Numbered from the stretch's first letter, positions 1-6,616 are shown. The stretch is 9,936 nt of DNA from Nitrospira sp. (GCA_016873575.1 VGWY01000090.1:1-9936), one strand, 5' to 3'. Notes: generated by a model not told the origin, from the letters alone. A program made the numbers and translations.

Positions 1-1818
1 GACCTTAAAAGACATGAGCTTGTTCTGTCCAACCCTCACAGAGCCAAAGTCAAGGAGCGGCGGCGAAAGAGGGGTGTTATCTGTTTTAAGTAGTGTCAGT
101 TGTGACTGGCCGAGTGAGAATCTCTGTCCGTATATATCTGAAGCAGTGGTTTGATAATTCCTTGCATCCTTCCATATAGCAAGGAATTGATTAATCTGTG
201 AATTGTATGCAATGACAGGATTATACTGGTTGGCCTGTGCAATCGAGATAGAGTAATTTGAACCTCTTAAACTCCCTTCTGCGTCAACATACTGTCCATA
301 AACATCAAGGTTTTCCAGAGATATAGAACCGTTCCGTCCATCCTGCCAGATGACAAAATATCTCTGGTTGACAGAATCATAAGATATAAAAGGCTTTGTC
401 TGTTTTGAGTTCGCTACATTTGCATCCTGCTGACCATTACCATCAGTATCCTGATAACTAATAATAAAATTATTGTTATAAAGCCCGCTTCCAGTATATA
501 CAAGCTGTCCATATATCTTTGTATTTGAGCCATCCCGTAAATCCTCCCATGCAACAAGGAACTTCTTTGTTATAGGGTCAAGAGTGATGGATGGATAGTA
601 AGTAGGCTGAGACGAGTTTGATATATAGAGAGAAACAACTCTTAAAAAAGGAACAATACGAAAGTCAAAATTTTTATCTGGCAGCCCATAGATTGCTGTC
701 AGCCCTGAATCAGGATCTGCCGCATCGGTTGCTACACTTGCAACTATATCATTCGCATCACAATAACCGTTAGAGGGAGTTTCTCCATCATCATCTTTGC
801 AGGTATTTGTTATACTTATCTCTCTCCTTTGTCCCTCCCAAACAATAAAGCATTCAGAGGTAGTTGAATCACAGGCAACATCAACATTAAAGACTTGGTC
901 AAAGTATTCGTAAGTCCTGGTTTCTTTATAGGCTTCAGCACCCCTTTCGATTTTCCTTCCTCGTGAATATACAACACCACCATCATTTTCTTGTTCAATG
1001 ATCGTGGGGCTTATGTCATATCCTGTCAGGGCTCCTTTTATAGAGGTATACCCCGGGAACTGTGTGTCTCCATGAATCCAACTGATAATATCACCTTGAA
1101 GTGGGAATGGTATGTAAGAGACGGTTTTCCGTGTTGATCTTGACTCAGCCCATGCAATCCAGAACATGTCTCTAACCTTGTCATAGGTAATTTTTGGCAC
1201 AGTGCGGGAAGTAGCATTGGATTGTGTCCCAGGGGTTAAAAGGTCATCGTCTTCAAGGGTAAGTGCTGTTTCGGCGCCAAGGACAGGATTTGAACAGCTT
1301 GCATTCAGGCTTGTGACATCAATTGTACGATAATAAATAAACCCTGTATTTGCTGTATAGCTATATCTGTCATCCTGCCATGCAACCATTATCTTATCAT
1401 TTGTATCAATTGAAACTCCTTGAGTAGCACCATTTCTGTATGCTGCCCTCGGGACAGTCTGACTGCTAATTGCATTTGTTAGAGTAATCTCACTTCCACA
1501 TACAGTTCCATTGCTATTTATAAATTTTCCCTTTATATCAGCACCAGTGGTTAGATTGCTCCAGTCTTCATAAACAGAAAACCATAGGTTTTTGTCGGGG
1601 AGATAAATGACATGCGGGTTTTGCTGGTCAGCGGCGGCATTGGAAATAACTATTTCAGGCCCTTCGAGCTTTGCAGTCTTAATCTTTCCATCTTCTGTTT
1701 TTTCATTGTCTAAGACTGTCGGCTGTATCCCCGATGTTGACTTAGGGGCATCACCTGAGCAGCTCACAAAAAACCCGATTATTACTAAAAGGCACAATAT
1801 ATTTTTCACTATCTTCAT
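1..1818 (-). CDS. Large surface lipoprotein with seven propeller-like repeats and an ASPM/SPD-2/Hydin-type domain (3' end missing)
   Basis: The frame is open for 606 codons from ATG at 1816-1818 to the window edge, so the C-terminus is missing. A GGAGG at 1826-1830 lies 7 bases before the ATG and fixes the start. Residues 1-20 are a lipoprotein signal peptide with F-V-S-C and Cys20 as the likely lipidated residue; Phe at -3 is slightly off consensus. The body carries seven repeats of the form hydrophobic-x-W-x-[DE]-x-R, in three cases followed after a variable loop by [IV]YGQ. The key aromatic is at about Y83, W147, W223, W327, W424, W491 and W549. Seven repeats suggest a seven-bladed beta-propeller; this is inferred from spacing and motif. 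From about residue 580 a D-F-G-S-V-x-V-G-Q motif marks the start of an ASPM/SPD-2/Hydin (choice-of-anchor D) domain, an Ig-like module common at the end of secreted proteins. Function is unknown; an exposed envelope protein is likely. It lies on the same strand as pilQ, two genes downstream. Confidence 0.85.
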   Translation of the reverse strand, partial: MKIVKNILCLLVIIGFFVSCSGDAPKSTSGIQPTVLDNEKTEDGKIKTAKLEGPEIVISNAAADQQNPHVIYLPDKNLWFSVYEDWSNLTTGADIKGKFINSNGTVCGSEITLTNAISSQTVPRAAYRNGATQGVSIDTNDKIMVAWQDDRYSYTANTGFIYYRTIDVTSLNASCSNPVLGAETALTLEDDDLLTPGTQSNATSRTVPKITYDKVRDMFWIAWAESRSTRKTVSYIPFPLQGDIISWIHGDTQFPGYTSIKGALTGYDISPTIIEQENDGGVVYSRGRKIERGAEAYKETRTYEYFDQVFNVDVACDSTTSECFIVWEGQRREISITNTCKDDDGETPSNGYCDANDIVASVATDAADPDSGLTAIYGLPDKNFDFRIVPFLRVVSLYISNSSQPTYYPSITLDPITKKFLVAWEDLRDGSNTKIYGQLVYTGSGLYNNNFIISYQDTDGNGQQDANVANSKQTKPFISYDSVNQRYFVIWQDGRNGSISLENLDVYGQYVDAEGSLRGSNYSISIAQANQYNPVIAYNSQINQFLAIWKDARNYQTTASDIYGQRFSLGQSQLTLLKTDNTPLSPPLLDFGSVRVGQNKLMSFKV

Positions 1819-1859
1819 CTTAAGCCCTCCTTAAGAATCAATAATTATTTCCAATAGCT

Positions 1860-1882
1860 CCCTCCCCATTGATGGGGGAGGG
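1860..1882. repeat. C/G-rich hairpin upstream of the propeller lipoprotein
   Basis: CCCTCCCCAT and ATGGGGGAGGG face each other with two bases between, pairing with one bulged G. The hairpin ends about 40 bases before the ATG at 1818, so it would lie in the 5' leader if transcription starts further upstream. It resembles the C-rich palindromes elsewhere in this gap. A regulatory role is possible but not shown. Confidence 0.5.
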
Positions 1883-1910
1883 TTAGGGCAGGGGTGATTT
1901 TATGCTTCAT

Positions 1911-1978
1911 TTCACCCTCCCCTTCATCCCCTCCCATCCCGGCCTTGCTCCGCAAAGCGGGGCAGGCAAGGGAGGGGA
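1911..1978. repeat. Repeat copy with a nested hairpin (first copy of a 28-base direct repeat)
   Basis: Positions 1911-1938 are identical to 2194-2221 over 28 bases (starting TTCACCCTCC). The copy is followed at 1946-1964 by a different hairpin, TGCTCCGC-aaa-GCGGGGCA (one G-T wobble). It then closes with a G-rich arm ending near 1978. It looks like one palindromic element with a second inserted in its centre. Confidence 0.6.
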
Positions 1979-1990
1979 GATATTTAGATA

Positions 1991-2010
1991 CCTCGCAGCT
2001 TGCTGCGGGG
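1991..2010. repeat. Short palindrome around CGCAGC-tt-GCTGCG
   Basis: CGCAGC at 1994-1999 and GCTGCG at 2002-2007 form a stem across two bases, extendable to nine pairs with one wobble. A smaller hairpin, GAGCC-atc-GGCTC, lies at about 2030-2042. Neither is followed by a T-run in a way that would make a convincing terminator. Confidence 0.45.
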
Positions 2011-2075
2011 TAGTTCATTGGCCATTTGTGAGCCATCGGCTCGTGTTGTTTCTGCCCCTTTTGTCATTGACCCGA

Positions 2076-2115
2076 AAATACCCCTCTTTGGCAAAGAGGG
2101 GTTAAGGGAGATTTT
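2076..2115. repeat. Palindrome CCCCTCTTTG-g-CAAAGAGGGG with one truncated outer arm
   Basis: Ten-base perfect arms at 2081-2090 and 2092-2101 flank one central base. On the right the sequence continues TTAAGGGAGATTTT; on the left the matching outer arm is mostly missing and goes straight to AAAAT. It looks like a partly deleted copy of a longer symmetrical element with the same design as the 44-base element in pilP and truB. Confidence 0.55.
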
Positions 2116-2146
2116 ATGATTAATAACTCGAAACATTTGTTCTTAA

Positions 2147-2180
2147 AATCCCCCTTCATCCCCCTTTACCAAAGGGGGAG
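2147..2180. repeat. Truncated intergenic relative of the 44-base coding palindrome
   Basis: The order of parts matches the element at 5913-5956 and 8391-8434: AAT, a C-run, a TT-containing spacer, a second C-run, TTTA, then AAA plus a G-run. The final G-run and closing ATT are missing. C- and G-runs are five long here instead of six. This is the only copy seen outside a gene in this window. Confidence 0.6.
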
Positions 2181-2193
2181 TGTATATGGTATT

Positions 2194-2273
2194 TTCACCC
2201 TCCCCTTCATCCCCTCCCATCAAGGTAGGGGAAATTCCCTCTCCCCTTGTGGGAGAGGGGAAGGGTGAGGGGT
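2194..2273. repeat. Repeat copy with a nine-pair hairpin (second copy of the 28-base direct repeat)
   Basis: It starts with the 28 bases shared with 1911-1938. CCCTCTCCC at 2237-2245 pairs with GGGAGAGGG at 2251-2259 around a five-base loop. The outer ends TCACCCT (2195-2201) and AGGGTGA (2262-2268) are also complementary. The whole forms a nested palindrome of about 80 bases. Confidence 0.6.
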
Positions 2274-2297
2274 ATTCTCGGTTCAATGACAGCCGAA

Positions 2298-2421
2298 TTT
2301 TGTCATGCTGAACTTGTCGTAGCGACTCTCAGCGAAGTCGGTACGACTCGATTCCGAGACTCGCATCGAGTTTCAGGGTCTCCTTAAACGAGACCCTGAA
2401 CCAAGTTCAGGGTGACAAAAA
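2298..2421. repeat. 124-base structured element with imperfect terminal inverted repeats and three internal hairpins
   Basis: The end sequences (TTTTGTCATGCTGAACTTG at 2298-2316; its mirror at 2402-2420) are inverted copies with two mismatches. Inside are three separate stems: CGACT/AGTCG at 2323-2340, extended by CGTA/TACG; ACTCGA/TCGAGT at 2346-2371; and TTCAGGGTCTC/GAGACCCTGAA at 2372-2400 with 11 perfect pairs and a 7-base loop. This is a MITE-like layout with no coding capacity. Whether it is transcribed is unknown. Confidence 0.6.
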
Positions 2422-2452
2422 TGTACTTTTTCAGCGGTCTCAATTTATATGA

Positions 2453-2489
2453 CCGAGTCAACCAGCATTCGTTGATGCAGAGGACTCGG
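2453..2489. repeat. Hairpin just downstream of the Ig-like lipoprotein gene
   Basis: CCGAGTC at 2453-2459 pairs with GACTCGG at 2483-2489, with an inner GCAT/ATGC stem. It begins 15 bases after the stop codon at 2504-2506, a plausible place for a transcript end. No T-run follows on the minus strand, so intrinsic termination is not supported; stabilising the 3' end of the mRNA is an alternative. Confidence 0.4.
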
Positions 2490-2503
2490 TTATTGTCAAT
2501 GGA

Positions 2504-2938
2504 TTACTCACTCTTAACCTCAAATGATGCCTTTCCATAGGCAGTACCTGAACGAACTTCGAGATCCCCCTTGTAATCAAGTCCGCCTGATTGATAATCC
2601 ATGCGAAGGTTATAAATACCAAAATCATCTGTCTCGGTATCAAAAGGAGAGTTTACCGGGGTTGAACCATTATAGAGCTGAACGACACCACTTGAATCCG
2701 GGACAGCCCATGGATAAGAGATTGTTATCTTTATATTGCCAAGAGGGATATCATTCGCATCTGTGACTGAGATGGAAAAAAATTGAGTATGTGTATCTAT
2801 AGCTCCGGTATCAGTTATTGTAACTTCGGAAGGATTTATTTTGACCTTTGCCCCAGGCGGTGCACTGACAGATTCTCCACAGCCTGAAAATGGTATAAGA
2901 AATAAGAATAGTAATAATAATCCAAGATATTTCTTCAT
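2504..2938 (-). CDS. Small lipoprotein with a predicted Ig-like beta-sandwich
   Basis: The protein has 144 residues. The start at 2938 is supported by a GGGGAGG sequence ending four bases before the ATG. Residues 1-20 are a textbook lipoprotein signal: MKKY, a leucine-rich core, then F-S-G-C with Cys20 lipidated. The mature part alternates short beta-strand-like stretches and turns (for example K-V-K-I-N-P-S-E-V-T-I-T-D, then a closing F-E-V-K-S-E). The order resembles bacterial Ig-like domains of the invasin Big-1 type: an early P-x-x-V-x-[IV]-x-D motif, a central strand pair, and a late D-x-F-G-I-Y stretch. This is judged by eye. No catalytic motif is visible. It lies 170 bases downstream of pilQ on the same strand, separated by a palindromic repeat, so co-transcription is possible. 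A role in pilus assembly or as a surface anchor is a guess from position only. Confidence 0.8.
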   Translation of the reverse strand: MKKYLGLLLLFLFLIPFSGCGESVSAPPGAKVKINPSEVTITDTGAIDTHTQFFSISVTDANDIPLGNIKITISYPWAVPDSSGVVQLYNGSTPVNSPFDTETDDFGIYNLRMDYQSGGLDYKGDLEVRSGTAYGKASFEVKSE

Positions 2939-2972
2939 TTTGCCTCCCCTATGCTTTTTCTATATTGTCTCA

Positions 2973-3077
2973 CCACAGAGGTCACAGAGTCTATAGGGAG
3001 AACACAGAGATTTTTATTTTTAAAAATTAAAAAGTTACTCAGTGCACTCATTCTTGAATTCTCTGTGTGCTCTGTGG
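2973..3077. repeat. CCACAGAG-type inverted repeat between pilQ and the Ig-like lipoprotein gene
   Basis: CCACAGAGGTCACAGAG starts at 2973. Its mirror, CTCTGTGTGCTCTGTGG, ends at 3077. A further CACAGAG unit lies at 3003-3009. The centre is A/T-rich. A single related arm (CCACAGAGAGCACAGAGAAA) sits at 9226-9245, upstream of truB. The element fills most of the gap between the two genes, and no other promoter or terminator is evident there. Confidence 0.65.
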
Positions 3078-3108
3078 TTTAAGTCGTTGAAATTTATATC
3101 TCACTTCA

Positions 3109-5349
3109 TCATTCTGGTTTATGCACAATCCTGGGTGTAATGAATATGAGCATTTCGCTCGTGCTATCGTCAATTTTCCTGTTTTTGAATAACCATCCTA
3201 AAATCGGAATATTCATCAAACCAGGGACCCCTGTATCTGTATCCTGTTTGCTTGTTTTGAATACACCACCAATGACAACAGTCTCACCATCCCGAATGAT
3301 GACATTTGTGGTTGCCTCTCCCTTCTTGGATGCCGGAGTGCCTTGCAGGGAGACACGTGTCCAGTCAGGTTCTTCTTTCTTCGCATTTATTTTCATTAAT
3401 ATTGTGTTGTCAGGTGCTATTCGGGGTGTAACAGTCAGGCTTAAGGTATAGTCTTTAAAACCTTCGGATACAGTTCCTTCTGCTGTCTGCATCCTATAGG
3501 GGATGCTAGCACCCTGCGATATAAATGCCTCATCATTGTCCCTTGTCAAAATCCTCGGATTCGAGACAATCTTGCCTTTTCCGATTGACTGTAATGCAGA
3601 GATCTGAAGGTCAAGACCCATTGTTCTCGCAGGATTCAGGACTCCAAAATTGAATCCAGAACCGGAACCAGGGCTTGCACCTGATGGGAAGTCCACCATA
3701 TAGTTGCTCCCTGTAATTGGTCCCCGGTTGAGTCCTGAAAACCCTTTCATCTGGAAGAGGGAGTCTGCAGACTTTAAATTTAATCCCCATTGAATTCCTA
3801 AATCCTTAACATCTAATGTATTTACCTCAACAATCCGTGCCTCTATCATTACCTGTGGTGTTGGTTTATCGAGGGTTGTAAGGAAATCTTCAATTTTAGT
3901 AAAGACTGCTGAGACATCATTGATGACCATGGAGCTTGTCCTTTTGTCAACGCTAATGCTACCTCTGGGTGTCAGTATCTTTGAGTCTTTGACTGCCTTT
4001 TCAACTTCAGACACTACCGCGTAGCTAATAGGGAATATTTTAGTCTCTAAGGGCTCTGCCTTTATCGCAGCCTCTTGTGCTTTAGTTGACTCTTCACTTT
4101 CCTGGGTAAAGAGAGTAAGAGGAGCAATCCGTATGATATTTCCTTCAACAGATTTCCCAAGGGGAGGGGTAGATGTCTTCAGGATGAGATCTAATGCCTG
4201 ATCCCAGGGTACATTGATAAGCTTCATGGTTAACTTGCCCTTTACATCAGGACTTACAACGATATTGTAACCACTGATGTCTGCCAGTAACCTGAATATG
4301 GGTATGATATCCGTGTCTTGAAAATCAAGAGATATCTTTTTCCCTGTATATTTGCCTTCTGCAATAGGTATCGCAATTTCTTCAGGCTCAATTTTTTCAA
4401 TCTTTTCTTCTTGTGGTGCCATCTTTTGTGCTATCTGTGGAGCAGAAGGCTCTTTTTCTGATCTCTGCAGGGCTATGACAATCATATCTCCAGATGCGTT
4501 TACATCAAAGTTTGTCTTTTCTTTAAGATCAAAGACAAGTCGTACCTTGTCCTTGTATTTTCCTGACCGAATGCCTTTCAGAGGTGAGATGACGGCAGAT
4601 GGAACCTGAGCACCCATTGCCACATCAGGGATATCTATGACAATGCGGTTGTCTAAAGGGAAAACACTGGGTGTCATTGAACCATTGCCTTTAATCAAGA
4701 CCTGAACAGCTCGAGCAGACCTCTCAATGGTAATATCCTTGATTTCTGTAGCTTTTGGAAGTTTTATCGTTTCCTCTTTTCCCGTCTCTATAGGCTCTTC
4801 CCTCAGGACCTCTTTAGCTTCTTTTTCTTCCTTTACTTCCTTCAGTAATTCTTCTTTCAAAACTTCTGACTTCTGACTTCTGACTTCTGGCTTTTCTATA
4901 GGTGTTTCTTCTTTCTTGACCCTGATCAGGAGTGATTTATCTTTATACTCAGGCTCAACCATTGATGGTGTCTGGAGGAGCAGTTCAAGTCTTGCCAGAA
5001 AAGAGGGAGACTCAACCTGTGAGGGAATTATTTCTGTTATTCCTGACTTGTCAGAAACAATCCTGCTATTGAAAGCACCGATACTGGTATCAGGGAGGTC
5101 AACAACCATTTTATACGGATCATCTGATCTGTATATCGTATAAACAAATGGTTTGCTCACAGTGAGCGTGACGGAATAGTCCCGGATATCTATATTGGTT
5201 AATACGGGAGCTTCCTTCACCTGTGAAGGCGCTTTTACCCCACTGGTTGTTGCACAACCAAGGGTACTGATGAAAATGACCAAGAAAACTACAGAAAATA
5301 GGCTTTTGAATCTTAAATGTTGAATTTTAAATTTTGAATTTTGTTTCAT
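3109..5349 (-). CDS. pilQ: Type IV pilus secretin PilQ
   Basis: PilQ is the outer-membrane ring through which the pilus leaves the cell. The 746 residues read in order: signal peptide with T-L-G-C and Cys32; AMIN domain 1 at about 50-147; a charged Lys/Glu linker at about 148-195; AMIN domain 2 at about 196-295 (AMIN domains bind peptidoglycan); STN domain at about 330-410; secretin N domain at about 430-520; and the secretin barrel to the end, with the signature V708-P-G-L-M-N-I-P-I-L-G-W-L-F721. Length fits PilQ with two AMIN domains. The ATG overlaps the pilP stop as ATGA and follows a strong GGAGG-rich ribosome site. Oddities: the n-region (residues 3-15) and part of the linker (about 154-163) are encoded by heptanucleotide repeats. 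The cysteine after the signal peptide suggests a lipidated secretin, though Thr at -3 is not typical. Identification is firm. Confidence 0.97.
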   Translation of the reverse strand: MKQNSKFKIQHLRFKSLFSVVFLVIFISTLGCATTSGVKAPSQVKEAPVLTNIDIRDYSVTLTVSKPFVYTIYRSDDPYKMVVDLPDTSIGAFNSRIVSDKSGITEIIPSQVESPSFLARLELLLQTPSMVEPEYKDKSLLIRVKKEETPIEKPEVRSQKSEVLKEELLKEVKEEKEAKEVLREEPIETGKEETIKLPKATEIKDITIERSARAVQVLIKGNGSMTPSVFPLDNRIVIDIPDVAMGAQVPSAVISPLKGIRSGKYKDKVRLVFDLKEKTNFDVNASGDMIVIALQRSEKEPSAPQIAQKMAPQEEKIEKIEPEEIAIPIAEGKYTGKKISLDFQDTDIIPIFRLLADISGYNIVVSPDVKGKLTMKLINVPWDQALDLILKTSTPPLGKSVEGNIIRIAPLTLFTQESEESTKAQEAAIKAEPLETKIFPISYAVVSEVEKAVKDSKILTPRGSISVDKRTSSMVINDVSAVFTKIEDFLTTLDKPTPQVMIEARIVEVNTLDVKDLGIQWGLNLKSADSLFQMKGFSGLNRGPITGSNYMVDFPSGASPGSGSGFNFGVLNPARTMGLDLQISALQSIGKGKIVSNPRILTRDNDEAFISQGASIPYRMQTAEGTVSEGFKDYTLSLTVTPRIAPDNTILMKINAKKEEPDWTRVSLQGTPASKKGEATTNVIIRDGETVVIGGVFKTSKQDTDTGVPGLMNIPILGWLFKNRKIDDSTSEMLIFITPRIVHKPE
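4863..4890 (-). repeat. Heptanucleotide array in the pilQ linker (CTTCTGA x 4 on the plus strand)
   Basis: Three perfect CTTCTGA units are followed by one CTTCTGG. The unit is not a multiple of three, so the array is read through all frames, giving E-V-R-S-Q-K-S-E-V at about residues 154-163 of PilQ. Gain or loss of one unit would shift the frame of pilQ. Confidence 0.8.
5306..5343 (-). repeat. Heptanucleotide array in the PilQ signal peptide n-region
   Basis: On the plus strand the units are TTGAATC, TTAAATG, TTGAATT, TTAAATT, TTGAATT, TTG: a seven-base period in which alternate units match best (14-base superperiod). It encodes residues 3-15 of PilQ, between the initiator methionine and the hydrophobic core of the signal peptide. 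Confidence 0.7.
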
Positions 5350-6002
5350 TCCCCCTCCTCCCTGCGGAGTTTCAATACTATATCTACAGGTTTTATATCA
5401 CCCCGATAATCCTTAATATATTCCCTTATAACAACAGTGTTCTTTGTTATCTGCTGTACCTTCCCGTCATGGAGTCCTAAGGTCATCCCTTCTGAAATCG
5501 TATATGATTTCTTATCCGGCAACGTGATGAGTGCATACCGCTTGTTTTTATCCCACGCGATTGCTAACAGCTCTATGGTGTCTACTCCATAACTTTCAAC
5601 AGGGCTTGCCCCCTTTTTCTTTGACGGTTTTTGCTTAGATACTAACACTATGGAAAGGAATGGGTCCCTTCTCCCTCGCGTCTCATAGGTATATATTTCT
5701 TCTTCGACTTTTTTCACCTCTGCAGGTTGTTCAACCTTTGGCTCAGGTTGTGCAGGCTGGACTTGCTGGACCACAGGCTTTTTTCCAACGGGCTGCTCTT
5801 TTTTGCACCCTGTAAGTGGTATTATGAGAAATATAATTAAAATAGCCAATTGCAAAAATAGAAAGGATGTATGATTCAGGATACATGATCCATGATACCA
5901 GAGTTTTTTAGTAATCCCCCCTTGCCCCCCTTTACTAAAGGGGGGATGGGGGGATTTGTCCTGCATCCTGCATCTTGAATCTTGTATTTTTAAAAACTTC
6001 AT
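5346..6002 (-). CDS. pilP: Type IV pilus inner-membrane lipoprotein PilP
   Basis: PilP links the PilN/PilO dimer to the N domains of PilQ across the periplasm. The 218 residues contain a lipoprotein signal with hydrophobic core at about 47-62 and lipobox L63-T-G-C66. A Pro/Gln/Glu-rich tether follows to about 100, then R-R-D-P-F at 111-115, the hallmark of the family, then the C-terminal beta domain to 218. The ATG overlaps the pilO stop (ATGA) and the stop overlaps the pilQ ATG the same way. The n-region before the hydrophobic core is about 46 residues, far longer than the usual few. It is made of two heptanucleotide arrays and a 44-base palindrome. No ATG lies between residue 13 and the core. 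A TTG start at about residue 49 is possible but has no ribosome site, so the ATGA start is kept. Whether the long n-region is tolerated or trimmed is unknown. Confidence 0.93.
   Translation of the reverse strand: MKFLKIQDSRCRMQDKSPHPPFSKGGQGGITKKLWYHGSCILNHTSFLFLQLAILIIFLIIPLTGCKKEQPVGKKPVVQQVQPAQPEPKVEQPAEVKKVEEEIYTYETRGRRDPFLSIVLVSKQKPSKKKGASPVESYGVDTIELLAIAWDKNKRYALITLPDKKSYTISEGMTLGLHDGKVQQITKNTVVIREYIKDYRGDIKPVDIVLKLRREEGE
5866..5900 (-). repeat. Degenerate heptanucleotide array (GATNCAT type) in pilP
   Basis: On the plus strand the units are GATGTAT, GATTCAG, GATACAT, GATCCAT, GATACCA. The period is seven bases over about five units. It encodes residues of about 35-46 of PilP, directly before the hydrophobic core of the signal peptide. 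Confidence 0.65.
5913..5956. repeat. 44-base palindrome inside pilP
   Basis: AAT and six C, TTG, six C and TTTA, a central C, then TAAA and six G, AT, six G and ATT. Inner arms pair over 10 bases and outer arms over 9, with a small internal loop. It matches 8391-8434 at 42 of 44 positions. It encodes K/S-P-H-P-P-F-S-K-G-G-Q-G-G-I, about residues 16-30 of PilP. The pilP message would carry a strong hairpin about 45 bases after its start codon. Confidence 0.85.
5960..5987 (-). repeat. Heptanucleotide array (CTGCATC type) at the start of pilP
   Basis: On the plus strand the units from 5961 are CTGCATC, CTGCATC, TTGAATC, TTGTATT. Two perfect and two degenerate units encode residues 5-14 of PilP. 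The TTGAATC unit also occurs in the array at the start of pilQ, so the two arrays may share an origin. Confidence 0.6.
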
Positions 6003-6616
6003 GTGCCTTTACCCTCGGCTGGTTTCTGGGTTAGCTCGGCTTCCGGGATGGCAGAAAAGGTTGTGGCAGTAAATGTTATCTTCAAGATAGCATTTTCCTT
6101 TTCTGTTTTCGGGTCACCGAGTCTTATATTCGCAATATTTACTATCCTGTTCAGTTTTGTCAGGCTGCTAAAGAAATACCCAAGGTTATGGTAGCTGCCC
6201 GTTAGCTCAACCGCTACCGGGATCTCATAAACGATACCGCTTGCATGGATTTTCTTTTCTTCTGGTTTCCAGAGTAATACCTGGAGCCCTGACCTAATAC
6301 TGAGTTCTGAAACCTGGCGTAACAGGCTGGAGACCTCTTTTTCTTCAGGCAGTTGGTCTTTTAATTCTGTCAGCCTTTTCATGAGCCGTTCATTCTCCAA
6401 TGTTAATTCCACAAGCTTTTCAGCCTTTGACTGACTTTTTGCAATTTCGCTCTCCTGAGCGGTAATTTTTATCACAATGGCCTTGATCTCTTTATTTTTT
6501 GGAACAATGACAAAAATAATAACAACGATGGTAATGATTAATGCGGGAAGGAATGTCAAAATCCATTGTGCATATGGAGGCAAATTCTTGATATTCAGAT
6601 TAATTTTTAATGCCAT
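5999..6616 (-). CDS. pilO: Type IV pilus inner-membrane protein PilO
   Basis: PilO pairs with PilN in the inner membrane and carries PilP. The 205 residues show a short cytoplasmic N-terminus, one membrane segment at about 17-38, a coiled coil at about 41-90 rich in Glu/Lys/Leu, and a ferredoxin-like periplasmic domain at about 92-190 with the typical late beta-strands (E-I-P-V-A-V-E-L-T-G then Y-F-F-S-S-L). The tail is short and polar. The ATG follows the pilN stop after one base (TAATATG), with only a weak GAAGG seven bases upstream, so translation probably relies on coupling to pilN. The stop overlaps the pilP start (ATGA). Length and layout are normal for the family. Confidence 0.93.
   Translation of the reverse strand: MALKINLNIKNLPPYAQWILTFLPALIITIVVIIFVIVPKNKEIKAIVIKITAQESEIAKSQSKAEKLVELTLENERLMKRLTELKDQLPEEKEVSSLLRQVSELSIRSGLQVLLWKPEEKKIHASGIVYEIPVAVELTGSYHNLGYFFSSLTKLNRIVNIANIRLGDPKTEKENAILKITFTATTFSAIPEAELTQKPAEGKGT

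Noticed and set aside
1607..2105. Short open frames on both strands at the start of the propeller gene and in the repeat-rich gap
   Set aside because: They overlap the lipoprotein start or consist of translated palindromes; no ribosome sites or conserved motifs.
2453..2489. Intrinsic terminator after the Ig-like lipoprotein gene
   Set aside because: The stem is good, but no T-run follows it on the minus strand.
1840..2490. Insertion sequence or transposase remnant in the long gap
   Set aside because: No frame shows transposase-like residues; only short palindromes and direct repeats are present.
4863..5987. CRISPR-like or direct-repeat array in pilP/pilQ
   Set aside because: The units are seven bases long, contiguous and coding; there are no spacers and no cas genes.
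5840..6002. pilP as a pseudogene broken by insertions
   Set aside because: The frame stays open through all repeats, the lipobox and R-D-P-F motif are intact, and the ATGA overlaps on both sides are kept.
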